A stretch of 17,234 bases of DNA from JBDLRH01 sp039800165. GTDB lineage: Bacteria; Pseudomonadota; Gammaproteobacteria; Burkholderiales; Burkholderiaceae_C. The translations under genes were made by a program, and so were the position numbers. The notes under the pieces were generated by a model that was given only the letters and a program-made list of their open reading frames with translations, was not told the origin of the DNA and ran no database searches. Where the stretch lies: positions 1-17,234 of the forward strand of contig JBDLRH010000059.1 of the NCBI GenBank assembly GCA_039800165.1, in the 5' to 3' direction. Below are positions 7,183-13,963 of the stretch, piece by piece. Position 1 is the stretch's first letter. Every line of letters begins with the position of its first letter.

Positions 7183-7593
7183 TCAGCCGCGCTGGGTGTC
7201 GAGGTACTCGCGCGCCTGCGTGCACAGCCGGTCGAGCTTGTCGCGCACCGCAGGAAACTTGTCGTTGAAGGCGCTCGGGTCCGCTTCCTTGCACAGCTTG
7301 GTGATCGCCTGCAGCTCCTTGCCAAAGGCGTCGGTGCAGAACATCGGCAAAAAGCCCTTGAGCTGATGCAGCACGCGGTGCGCCGACTCGCGCTCGCCCG
7401 CGGCCAGCAGCCGGTCCACCTCGGCCACGTCTTGCGGCACGGTGGTCAGCAGCAGCTTGAGCATGTGCTGCACATGCTCGGGCTTTTCCAGCAGGCTGTA
7501 GGCGTGGTCCACATCCAGCAGCTTGCCGGCCGAGGCGCGGCCTCGGGACTTGGGGGCAGACGATGCGGTTGCTTTCACGGTGGACGGGCCCAT
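7183..7593 (-). CDS. Stand-alone Hpt (histidine phosphotransfer) domain protein
   Basis: This 136-residue protein consists of a short basic tail (residues 1-23) and one Hpt four-helix domain. The phosphorylatable histidine is His76 in AHRVLHQLKGFLPMF, matching the HxLKG motif of phosphorelay proteins; an earlier helix (LLEKPEHVQHMLKLLL) and a final amphipathic helix complete the bundle. Such proteins carry phosphate between a hybrid sensor kinase receiver and a response regulator in the cytoplasm. No kinase or regulator gene is adjacent, so its partners are elsewhere. The ATG at 7593 is picked as the first one that gives a sensible N-terminus; the ribosome site is weak and the frame is open upstream, so the start is uncertain. 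It converges with the MipA-like gene (50-base gap). Confidence 0.82.
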   Translation of the reverse strand: MGPSTVKATASSAPKSRGRASAGKLLDVDHAYSLLEKPEHVQHMLKLLLTTVPQDVAEVDRLLAAGERESAHRVLHQLKGFLPMFCTDAFGKELQAITKLCKEADPSAFNDKFPAVRDKLDRLCTQAREYLDTQRG

Positions 7594-7676
7594 CAGCAGG
7601 ATCGGGCTTGCATACTGCCACAGCCGCTGGCATGGTTCGCAACCTAATGTAAGCGGCTCGGATAAGCGACACAGAT

Positions 7677-7883
7677 ATGGGCATCCTGATCGAACTGGGC
7701 GTGTTTGTGCTGGTGCTGGCGTTTGCGCTGTGGCAGTGGCGCGACCTGCGGCAGGCACGCGAGCAGCGCGAGGCACGCCAGCGTGCCGGCGCCAAGGCAG
7801 ATTCAGCACAAGCCAACGCAGCGCAGGCGCCGGGTGAGGGCGCGCCGCCGTCGCCAACCCCATCGCCGCCGCCCCCGAGCTGA
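7677..7883 (+). CDS. Small single-span membrane protein, unknown function
   Basis: A 68-residue frame begins with a hydrophobic segment (ILIELGVFVLVLAFALWQW, residues 3-21). A charged helix rich in Arg, Gln and Glu follows (about 22-42), then an Ala/Pro-rich tail ending in SPTPSPPPPS. The layout suggests an inner membrane anchor with a cytoplasmic coiled helix. The Shine-Dalgarno sequence is poor. Arguments that it is real are the clean membrane segment followed at once by basic residues, and the way it fills the space between the divergent Hpt gene and the phasin promoter. No function is proposed, and homologues would have to be sought. Confidence 0.55.
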   Translation: MGILIELGVFVLVLAFALWQWRDLRQAREQREARQRAGAKADSAQANAAQAPGEGAPPSPTPSPPPPS

Positions 7884-7885
7884 AG

Positions 7886-7906
7886 TACAATTGTTGCACT
7901 GCAGCA
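7886..7906 (+). promoter_or_regulatory. Phasin promoter -10 and putative PhaR-type operator
   Basis: TACAAT (7886-7891) looks like a -10 box and is followed immediately by the near-palindrome GTTGCACTGCAGC (7893-7905, one mismatch). TGCA-rich dyads of this kind near the start site are what the phasin repressor PhaR is expected to bind. No good -35 is seen. Assignment to PhaR is inferred from context. Confidence 0.4.
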
Positions 7907-7973
7907 TGATGCGGATCGGGCCATGCTGCACCTTGTACCCGAGACCTCGGCCCGACCCCAAGGAAGTACCGCC

Positions 7974-8543
7974 ATGCTGACCCCAGACCAGATCGCCGCC
8001 GCACAGAAGGCCAACCTCGAAACCCTGTTCGGCCTGATGCGCAAGACCATTGAAGGCGTCGAGAAGCTCGCCGAACTCAACATGTCCACGATGAAGCTCG
8101 CACTGAGCGACTCGGCCCGCCAGGCCGATGCCGCCATGAGCGTGAAGGACGCACAGCAACTGCTGGCGCTGCAGGCTTCGATGCTGCAGCCGCTGATGGA
8201 GAAGACCACCGCCTACACGCAGCAGCTGTATCACCTGACCAGCGAGTCGCGCGCAGAAGCCTCGCGCGCCATCGAAGAGCGCGCCGCCGAGATGCAGCGC
8301 GCCGTGCAGACGCTGATGCAGACCACGCTGGGCAACGCACCCGCCGGCTCCGAAGCTGCGGTGGCTGCGCTGCGCAACGCGATGGGCACCGCCAACGAGG
8401 CGCTGGAGTCGATGCACAAGGCCTTCCGTCAGGCCGGCGCGATGGCCGAGCAGAACTTCAAGGCGGCGGCAAAGCCTGCAGCCAAGCCTGCTGCGAAGGC
8501 GGCCCCCAAGGCCCCGGTCAAGACCGCTGCGCGCAAGCGCTGA
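7974..8543 (+). CDS. phaP: Phasin (polyhydroxyalkanoate granule-associated protein)
   Basis: The 189-residue protein is a typical PhaP phasin: an all-helical, amphipathic body starting MLTPDQIAAAQKANLETLFGL and continuing through LAELNMSTMKLAL, with TTAYTQQLYHLTSESRAE in the middle. It coats polyhydroxybutyrate granules in the cytoplasm, controlling their number and size. The start at 7974 is chosen for AAGGAAG eight bases upstream and because family members begin this way; the frame extends 17 codons further up without support. The last 30 residues (AAAKPAAKPAAKAAPKAPVK) form a Lys/Ala/Pro tail like those of histone H1-like proteins. This could bind nucleoid or granule surface, as in PhaM-type proteins, but that is inference. 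A TGCA dyad at 7893-7905 may allow PhaR repression. Confidence 0.93.
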   Translation: MLTPDQIAAAQKANLETLFGLMRKTIEGVEKLAELNMSTMKLALSDSARQADAAMSVKDAQQLLALQASMLQPLMEKTTAYTQQLYHLTSESRAEASRAIEERAAEMQRAVQTLMQTTLGNAPAGSEAAVAALRNAMGTANEALESMHKAFRQAGAMAEQNFKAAAKPAAKPAAKAAPKAPVKTAARKR

Positions 8544-8559
8544 GGCCTTCGGCACTCAG
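8540..8559 (+). terminator. Hairpin at the end of the phasin gene
   Basis: CTGAGGCC (8540-8547) pairs with GGCACTCAG (8551-8559) around a TTC loop with one bulged A. The stem includes the phasin stop codon. There is no T-tract, so it may stabilise the 3' end of the message rather than terminate it. Confidence 0.3.
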
Positions 8560-8601
8560 GGCCAGCGCACGCCCCGCGCGGCACGCACTGCCAGGCATGG
8601 C

Positions 8602-9234
8602 ATGAACAGCCAAAGCAGTCACCCCGAAGCCGCGGCGCCGGGTCCGCGCCAGCCGGTGGAACTGGCCCACGCCAGCCGCCTCGTCAACCACGGCCCCACC
8701 GTGCTGGTCAGCGCTGCCCACGGCGGGCGGCGCAACCTGATGGCCGCTGCGTGGTCGATGCCGGTGGAGTTCACGCCGCCGCGCATTGCGGTGGTCATCG
8801 ACAAAAGCACCTACACCCGCGAGCTGATCGAGGCCAGCGGCACGCTTGCGCTGTGCATTCCGTGCCGCGCGCAGGCCGACCTGACCTTCACCGTGGGCAG
8901 CGTCTCGGGGCGCGAACTCTCCAGCGCCGGTGCCGACAAGTGGGCGCAGTACGGCGTGCGCTGGTTCGACGGCCCCGCGCTGGGCCTGCCGCTGGTGGAC
9001 GGCTGCATCGCGTGGATGGAATGTCGCGTGCTGCCCGAGCCGCATGCACAGGCGGCCTACGACACCTTCTTTGTCGAGGTGGTGTCGGCGCAGGCCGATC
9101 CGCGCGTGTTCACCGGCGGCCGCTGGTCGCTGCGCGACGACAACCGCGAACTGCACACGGTGCATCACCTGGGCGCCGGCGTGTTCGCCGTGGCTGCTGA
9201 GACGGTGCGCGGCCAGCTGCTGAAGCCGCTTTAG
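8602..9234 (+). CDS. Flavin reductase-like FMN-binding split-barrel protein
   Basis: The 210-residue protein matches the flavin reductase-like family: a split beta-barrel that binds FMN and often reduces flavin for a partner oxygenase or uses it as a bound cofactor. Characteristic stretches are GPTVLVSAAHGGRRNLMAAA (early strands around residues 31-50), PPRIAVVIDKSTYTRELI (59-76), LALCIPCRAQ, and LPLVDGCIAWMECRV in the second half. The final part, FFVEVVSAQADPRVFTGGRW, is also typical. Length fits the 180-210 residue family. The first about 20 residues are low-complexity and may be non-essential. No clear Shine-Dalgarno sequence precedes the ATG; the next in-frame methionine lies inside the fold. 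It converges with the universal stress protein gene, ten bases apart. The physiological substrate is unknown. Confidence 0.85.
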   Translation: MNSQSSHPEAAAPGPRQPVELAHASRLVNHGPTVLVSAAHGGRRNLMAAAWSMPVEFTPPRIAVVIDKSTYTRELIEASGTLALCIPCRAQADLTFTVGSVSGRELSSAGADKWAQYGVRWFDGPALGLPLVDGCIAWMECRVLPEPHAQAAYDTFFVEVVSAQADPRVFTGGRWSLRDDNRELHTVHHLGAGVFAVAAETVRGQLLKPL

Positions 9235-9244
9235 GCGCGGCGCC

Positions 9245-9745
9245 TCAGCTTGCCGTGCTGAACGCGGGCTCGGGCGGCAGCTCGGGCAGCGGCGGTCGCA
9301 TGCGGCTGAGCGCTGGCACCACCATCACCGGCACCGGTGCTTCGCGCACGATCTGCTCGGCGCCGCTGCCCATCAGCACCCGCTGCAGTCCGCGGCGGCC
9401 GTGCGAGCCCAGCACGATCAGGTCGGCATCCCAGCTGCGCGCCTCGTTGGCCACCACTTCGCCGATGCGCTGCCCGGGGGCATCGCGCAGTGCGGTGTCG
9501 CACGGCACGCCGGCGCTGGCGGCTACCGCTGTGGCCTCGGCCAGCACGCGCGCTGCATGGTCACGCGCCTGCTGCAGCACCAGCGCCGAATATTCGTAGC
9601 CGCTCAGGTAGGACAGTTCGTCCAGGCTGTGCAGCAGCCGCACCCGCCCGCCGCCGTCGCGCGCGATCTGCAGTGCGGCCACCAGGGCCTTGTTGGATGA
9701 CTCGCTGCCGTCGACCGGCACAAGAATGCGCTGAAAACTGAACAT
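9245..9745 (-). CDS. Universal stress protein (UspA family)
   Basis: A 166-residue single-domain Usp protein. It opens with FQRILVPVDGSESSNKAL, the usual first strand and Asp12 that contact nucleotide. It also carries the ATP-binding signature G-x2-G-x9-G-S as GSHGRRGLQRVLMGSG (Gly113, Gly116, Gly126, Ser127), followed by EQIVREAPVPVMVV. Such cytoplasmic proteins support survival under starvation, oxygen limitation or other stress. The start at 9745 has an excellent GGAGGT at the right distance; an upstream frame of 19 codons lacks support. The C-terminus after residue 145 is a Pro-rich tail longer than usual. It diverges from the host-attachment-family gene across 181 bases, where TTGAT (9817-9821) is at best half of an FNR-type site. 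Confidence 0.92.
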   Translation of the reverse strand: MFSFQRILVPVDGSESSNKALVAALQIARDGGGRVRLLHSLDELSYLSGYEYSALVLQQARDHAARVLAEATAVAASAGVPCDTALRDAPGQRIGEVVANEARSWDADLIVLGSHGRRGLQRVLMGSGAEQIVREAPVPVMVVPALSRMRPPLPELPPEPAFSTAS

Positions 9746-9926
9746 GGAAACCTCCGGATCGGTGCGCCCCAGGGCAGGCGCGCCGCCAGTGTCGGCGCGC
9801 ACTGCAGCGCACCGCGTTGATGTGGCTCAGGTTGGGCGCACGACGGCGCGCACACGCAAGCCCGTGCCGCGCGGGCGCTGACCGCAGTCAATCACGCAGG
9901 GTGCGGGCGGCGGCAAGGTCGCACCC

Positions 9927-10454
9927 ATGAACACCGAATGGATTCTTGTGGCCAACGCCGCACGGGCGCGACTGTTGCAGCAGCGCCCCGGCCTTCCGCT
10001 GTTGCTGCTGCAGCACTTCGAGCATCCGCAAAGCCGGCTGCATGCCGGTGCGCTGGCCGACGACCAGCAGGGCCGGCGCGCCAGCGACCAGGGTTTTGGT
10101 GCGGTGGCACTCACGGCGCGCAGCGACCCGCACCGCAAGCAGGCCGAGCAGTTCGCGCAAGAGCTCAGCCACTTCATCGAGCAGGCGGCGCAGCACGGCG
10201 AATTCCGCAGCCTCAAGGTGTTTGCCGCGCCGCGCTTCCTGAGCCTGCTGCGCCGCCACTGCGGCCGCAACGCCAGCCGTCGCATCAGCGGCATGTTCAA
10301 CGTGGACCTCAGCGGCGTGGACACCGAGGTGCTGGCCCAGCGCGTCGCCCGCGAGGTGGCGCAGCGCCGACCGGTGTACCGGATGGCCTTGTCCCCCGAC
10401 CTGCCGTGGCCGCAGCCGCAGCGCAGTGCGACGGCGGGCGGTGGAAGGCGCTGA
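9927..10454 (+). CDS. Host attachment family protein
   Basis: This 175-residue protein resembles the family annotated as protein required for attachment to host cells, small cytoplasmic proteins with a fold related to peptide release factor eRF1/Pelota. Typical segments are the opening WILVANAARARLLQ, the central SDPHRKQAEQFAQELSHFI (residues 66-84), LKVFAAPRFLSLLR (96-109) and the final DLSGVDTEVLAQRV. The name comes from a plant-associated bacterium, and the biochemical role is unclear; a ribosome- or stress-linked function has been considered. The start codon is preceded only by a weak AAGG. The polX gene begins three bases after its stop, so the two are probably co-transcribed, with expression starting in the intergenic region shared with the stress protein gene. 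Confidence 0.83.
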   Translation: MNTEWILVANAARARLLQQRPGLPLLLLQHFEHPQSRLHAGALADDQQGRRASDQGFGAVALTARSDPHRKQAEQFAQELSHFIEQAAQHGEFRSLKVFAAPRFLSLLRRHCGRNASRRISGMFNVDLSGVDTEVLAQRVAREVAQRRPVYRMALSPDLPWPQPQRSATAGGGRR

Positions 10455-10457
10455 GCC

Positions 10458-12404
10458 ATGGTTTTGCCGCACCGCACCCTGGGCAACCGCGACATCGCAG
10501 CGGTGCTGGAACACATCGCCGATTTGCTGGAAGTGCAGGGCGCCAATGTGTTCCGGGTGCGAGCGTACCGCAATGCCGCGCGCACCCTGGCCATGCAGGC
10601 CCGCAGCGTCGGTGAGCTGGTGGCGCAGGGCGAGCCGGCGCAGGCGCTGCAGGCCCTGCCCGGCGTGGGGCCGGACCTGGCCAGCGCCATCATCGAGATC
10701 CACGACCACGGCCGCTGCGCGCAGCTCGATGCGCTGGAGCACGAGCTGCCCGAGGGCCTGACGCAGTTGCTGGCCTTCCCCGGCATCGGCCCCAAGCGGG
10801 TGCAGCAGTTGCGCGAGGCGCTGCAGGTCGACAGCCTGGAGGATGTGCTGCGAGCTGCGCAACAGGGCCGCATCCGCAGCCTGCGCGGCTTTGGCGCAGC
10901 GACCGAGAGGCGCATCCGCGACGGCATCCTGGCGCGGATGCAGCCGGCGCTGCGCTTTGCACCGCACCGGGTGCAGGCGATGGCGCAGGCGCTGCTGCCG
11001 CGCCTGCGTTCGGCGCCCGGTGTCGAGCAGGCGGTGGTGGCGGGCAGCCTGCGCCGCATGCGCGACACCATCGGCGACCTGGATCTGCTGGTGGGCGCAA
11101 CGCAGGCCACCGCGGTGATGGACCGCTTCGTCACCGGCCCGGAGGTGATGTCGGTGCTGTCGCGCGGCACCACGCGCGCCAGCGTGATGCTGCACGACGG
11201 CCTGCAGGTGGACTTGCGGGTGGTCGATCCGTCGAGCTTTGGCGCGGCGTGGCTGTACTTCACCGGCTCGAAGGCGCACAACATCGCGCTGCGCCGCCGG
11301 GCGATGGCGCAGGGGCTCAAGCTCAACGAATACGGGCTGTACCGCGGCACCGACACCGTGGCCTCGCGCACCGAAGAAGAGGTGTACCGCGCGCTCGGGC
11401 TGCCGTGGCTGGCGCCCGAGCTGCGCGAGGACAACGGCGAGATCGAAGCCGCGCTGGCTGGCCGGCTGCCGCAGCTGCTGATGCGCAGCCAGCTGCGCGG
11501 CGACCTGCATGTGCAGATGCCGCCCGAGGGCCCGGCGATCAGCGGCCGCGACCGCCTGCAGGCGCTGGCCGATGCGGCGCGGGCGCAGGGCATGGACTAT
11601 CTCGGCATCACGCTGGTGCCGCAGCGGCGCGCACGCGGTGGCGTGGACCTGGCGCGTCTGGCGGCAGATCTGGAGCGTATCGAGCGCTTCAATGCGCGGG
11701 GCGGCCCGGTGCGGCTGCTGGCCGGCCTGGCGCTGGCCATCCAGGATAACGGCCTGCTGGACTGGCCCGCCGGCATGGACGAGGCCCTGCATGCACGCAT
11801 CGACTTTGTGAGTGCCGCGCTGCGCGATCACCTCGACTTGCCGCGCGAGCAGCAAACGCGCCGCGTGATCACTGCGCTGGCGCAGCCGCAGCTGTCCATC
11901 CTGTCGCATCCGCTGGCCTCGCGCAGCAGCCTGTCGCCGGTGACGGTGGACCTGCAGGCGGTGATGCGCGCCGCGCACGCACACGGCTGTGTGCTGGAGG
12001 TGCATGGCGACCCGCTGGAGCTGGATCTGGACGACAGCGGCTGCCGCCTGGCGCGTGACGAGGGGGTGATGCTCAGCATCAGCAGCGGAGCGCACGAGCC
12101 CGGCGAGCTCGACCGCATCGGATGGGGCGTGGGCCAGGCCCGTCGCGGCTGGGTCAACCCGTCGCAGGTACTCAATACGCTGCCGCTGGCTGAACTGCGC
12201 AAGCGCCTGGCGCAGCGCGCAGGCCGCAGCCGCCACACGGAGTCCGCACCGCAGCCCGTACCTCAGCCCGCACCTCAACCCACGCCGCGTGCTGCCATGA
12301 CAGCCGCCTCAGGCGCCACCTTCGATGTGGCCGATGCCATGCCGTCCCGCGCCGCTGTTGCGGCATCCACCCCTCGCCACCCAAGGAGCTTTCATGACCT
12401 CTGA
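10458..12404 (+). CDS. polX: DNA polymerase/3'-5' exonuclease PolX, PHP domain degenerate
   Basis: The 648-residue protein is a family X (Pol beta-like) DNA polymerase. The helical 8-kDa-like domain and helix-hairpin-helix motifs come first (LPGVGPDLASAI at 67-78; FPGIGPKRVQQL at 107-118). The nucleotidyltransferase palm follows with GSLRR (196-200), GDLDLLV carrying Asp207 and Asp209, and the third aspartate in LQVDLRVV (Asp252). FTGSKAHNIALRRRA (268-282) is the usual dNTP-site segment. From about 347 comes a PHP domain that normally supplies Mn-dependent 3'-5' exonuclease. Here most metal ligands are missing: GDLHVQM instead of (H/Q)xH, GITLVP instead of ITDH, SSGAH instead of STDAH. Polymerase activity in gap repair is therefore likely, exonuclease doubtful. 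A 60-residue Pro/Gln/Ala-rich tail follows, and the last codons overlap the next gene by 11 bases. Confidence 0.9.
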   Translation: MVLPHRTLGNRDIAAVLEHIADLLEVQGANVFRVRAYRNAARTLAMQARSVGELVAQGEPAQALQALPGVGPDLASAIIEIHDHGRCAQLDALEHELPEGLTQLLAFPGIGPKRVQQLREALQVDSLEDVLRAAQQGRIRSLRGFGAATERRIRDGILARMQPALRFAPHRVQAMAQALLPRLRSAPGVEQAVVAGSLRRMRDTIGDLDLLVGATQATAVMDRFVTGPEVMSVLSRGTTRASVMLHDGLQVDLRVVDPSSFGAAWLYFTGSKAHNIALRRRAMAQGLKLNEYGLYRGTDTVASRTEEEVYRALGLPWLAPELREDNGEIEAALAGRLPQLLMRSQLRGDLHVQMPPEGPAISGRDRLQALADAARAQGMDYLGITLVPQRRARGGVDLARLAADLERIERFNARGGPVRLLAGLALAIQDNGLLDWPAGMDEALHARIDFVSAALRDHLDLPREQQTRRVITALAQPQLSILSHPLASRSSLSPVTVDLQAVMRAAHAHGCVLEVHGDPLELDLDDSGCRLARDEGVMLSISSGAHEPGELDRIGWGVGQARRGWVNPSQVLNTLPLAELRKRLAQRAGRSRHTESAPQPVPQPAPQPTPRAAMTAASGATFDVADAMPSRAAVAASTPRHPRSFHDL

Positions 12405-12909
12405 TTCCCGTTCGTTCTTTGCGCAGCGCCGTGCACGGCATCTGCGTCGTCCGCTGCTGCCGCTGGTGGCTGCGCTTCTGTCCGCATCACTGCTGTGGGG
12501 CTGCGCCAGTGACCGGCCCGTCACGCAAGAGCAGACCGGCCTGATGGTGGGGGCGGTGGTGGGTGGGCTGCTGGGCTCACAGGTGGGCGAGGGCAGCGGG
12601 CGCACCGCAGCCACCATCGTCGGCACCATGCTCGGCGCGGCGGTGGGCGGCAACGTGGGCCGCTCGATGGATGACAGCGACCGCCGCAAGACGGCGCATT
12701 CGCTCGAGACGCTGCGCAGCGGTGTGCAGTCGCGCTGGCGCAACCCGGACAGCGGCAACGAATACACGGTGGTGCCGATGCGCACCTGGGAGACGGCGCA
12801 AGGCCCGTGCCGCGAATACGAGGTTCAGGCGGTGGTGGCGCGGCGCATGGAGTCGGTCACGGGGACCGCGTGCCGCGATCCGAATGGTGCCTGGCGGGTG
12901 CAGGACTGA
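12394..12909 (+). CDS. Glycine-zipper lipoprotein, 17-kDa surface antigen family
   Basis: The 171-residue product begins with a basic stretch and a hydrophobic segment (PLLPLVAALLSASLLWGC), giving a type II signal with the lipidated cysteine at residue 37. Trp at -2 of the lipobox is unusual. Next comes a glycine-zipper membrane segment (GLMVGAVVGGLLGSQVGEGSG and TMLGAAVGGNVGRSMDD, about 49-94). The C-terminal domain has the family landmarks WRNPDSGNEYTVVPMRTWE, GPCREYEVQ and GTACRDPNGAWRV, the hallmark of rickettsial 17-kDa antigen-like outer membrane lipoproteins. AAGGAG stands before the ATG. Its start lies within the end of polX, so translation may be coupled. Its end overlaps the convergent phosphoribosyltransferase gene by 53 bases. 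Function is probably envelope structure, inferred only from family. Confidence 0.9.
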   Translation: MTSDSRSFFAQRRARHLRRPLLPLVAALLSASLLWGCASDRPVTQEQTGLMVGAVVGGLLGSQVGEGSGRTAATIVGTMLGAAVGGNVGRSMDDSDRRKTAHSLETLRSGVQSRWRNPDSGNEYTVVPMRTWETAQGPCREYEVQAVVARRMESVTGTACRDPNGAWRVQD

Positions 12910-13585
12910 GCGCCGCCCCGAGCGCGGGCCCGAGCGTCGGCATTTGCGCTGCCGCCTCGCGCAGCAAGGCCAGCACCTCCTCGTCGCTGACCTGATCGAA
13001 CTGCTGGTAGTGGCTGCCCACCGCACCGAAGGGGTCGGGGGTGTGCAGGCAGATCCAGTCGTCGGCCAGTGGCGCCACTTGCGCAGCCGCTTCGGCCGAG
13101 GCCACCGGCACCGCGCAGATCAGCCGCTTCAGGGGCTGATTGCGCAGCATCTGCAAGGCGGCTTGCATCGTTGCGCCGGTGGCCAGCCCGTCATCGACCA
13201 CCACCACGCAGCGATGGGCGAGAAGCGGGCGGCTGCGCACCCCGTCGTACTGTGCGCGCCTGCGCGCAAGCGTGTGCATCTGCTCGGCGCGCTCATGCTC
13301 GATCCACTGGGCATCGACGCCCGCTGACGCAGCCCACGGCGCGATGTGCAGCCGGCCGTCTTCGCTGACGGCACCGATCGCCGTTTCCGGGCTGAACGGC
13401 GCGCGCAGCTTGCGCACCAGCACCACATCCCAGTCGGCATCCAGCCGCTGGGCGACCAGGCGCGCCATCGGTACCGCGCCGCGCGGAATGCCCAGTACCA
13501 GCGGGCGGGTGCACTGCAAGCGCGCGAGCACAGGCGCCAGGCGTTCGGCCAGCTGTGCGGCGGCATCCAGCCGGTCGCGGAACAT
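12857..13585 (-). CDS. Phosphoribosyltransferase family protein
   Basis: A 242-residue protein of the type I phosphoribosyltransferase fold. The PRPP-binding signature is CVVVVDDGLATGATMQAAL (about 126-144). The hood region upstream has LVLGIPRGAVPMARLVA (29-45) and DVVLVRKLRAPFSPETAIGAV (53-72), as in a widespread set of uncharacterised bacterial transferases often located near stress proteins and dienelactone hydrolases. The C-terminus holds FDQVSDEEVLALL (196-208), also characteristic. The last roughly 25 residues (ALSPAPARHHSDRGTR) have no family look and are encoded in the stretch that overlaps the lipoprotein gene on the other strand. The start at 13585 (MFRDRLDAAAQLAERL) fits family N-termini but lacks a clear Shine-Dalgarno site. 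The substrate base is unknown. Confidence 0.85.
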   Translation of the reverse strand: MFRDRLDAAAQLAERLAPVLARLQCTRPLVLGIPRGAVPMARLVAQRLDADWDVVLVRKLRAPFSPETAIGAVSEDGRLHIAPWAASAGVDAQWIEHERAEQMHTLARRRAQYDGVRSRPLLAHRCVVVVDDGLATGATMQAALQMLRNQPLKRLICAVPVASAEAAAQVAPLADDWICLHTPDPFGAVGSHYQQFDQVSDEEVLALLREAAAQMPTLGPALGAALSPAPARHHSDRGTRSP

Positions 13586-13963
13586 GTTCAGGCATCGGCA
13601 CCGCTGACCCGCAGTGCGCCCAAGGGTGACGTTGGCATCCGCGCAGTCTGTGCTGCAGCGTGCGCGCTGGAGATGACCGCACGCAAGTGGCGTGGCTGTG
13701 CCGCCTGTGCCGCGTGTGTCGCGTGCGTCGCGTGATGCCGCGTGATGCCGCGTAGATGTATCCGACACCGACCCGACGCAAGCCGCAGCGCCACGCGCGA
13801 TGCCGTGCCTGCACAGGGTGCGCGAGGTCAAGGTCACGCAGGCAAGCAAGCTTCACATTCAGCCCACGCGTGACAGCGCACTGCCTTGCGGTGGAGTGAC
13901 TGTCAGGCGAAACCCGATCCTTTTTCACAGCGTCACACCGTCACACCCGTAGGAGGACATCTC
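13586..13963. other. Intergenic region upstream of the giant adhesin gene
   Basis: These 378 bases hold no convincing gene on either strand. They contain the short tandem repeat at 13700-13757, an inverted repeat TGACAG/CTGTCA (13871-13876 and 13900-13905), and an 8-base direct repeat CGTCACAC (13931-13938, 13939-13946) just before the adhesin ribosome site AGGAGG (13951-13956). Promoters for the divergent phosphoribosyltransferase and adhesin genes must lie here, but none stands out. Confidence 0.6.
13700..13757. repeat. Degenerate short tandem repeat
   Basis: Six consecutive units of 9 to 11 bases share the core GYCGCGTG: GCCGCCTGT, GCCGCGTGT, GTCGCGTGC, GTCGCGTGAT, GCCGCGTGAT and GCCGCGTAGAT. 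They sit between two divergent genes. Whether they bind a regulator or are slippage products is not known. Confidence 0.65.

Noticed and set aside
9817..9830. Possible FNR/Anr box upstream of the universal stress protein
   Set aside because: Only the TTGAT half matches; the other half (CTCAG) fits poorly to ATCAA, so the site is not supported.
9888..12278. A 796-codon minus-strand frame opposite the host-attachment and polX genes
   Set aside because: The plus-strand genes have clear family motifs, while this frame gives only Arg/His/Gln-rich text.
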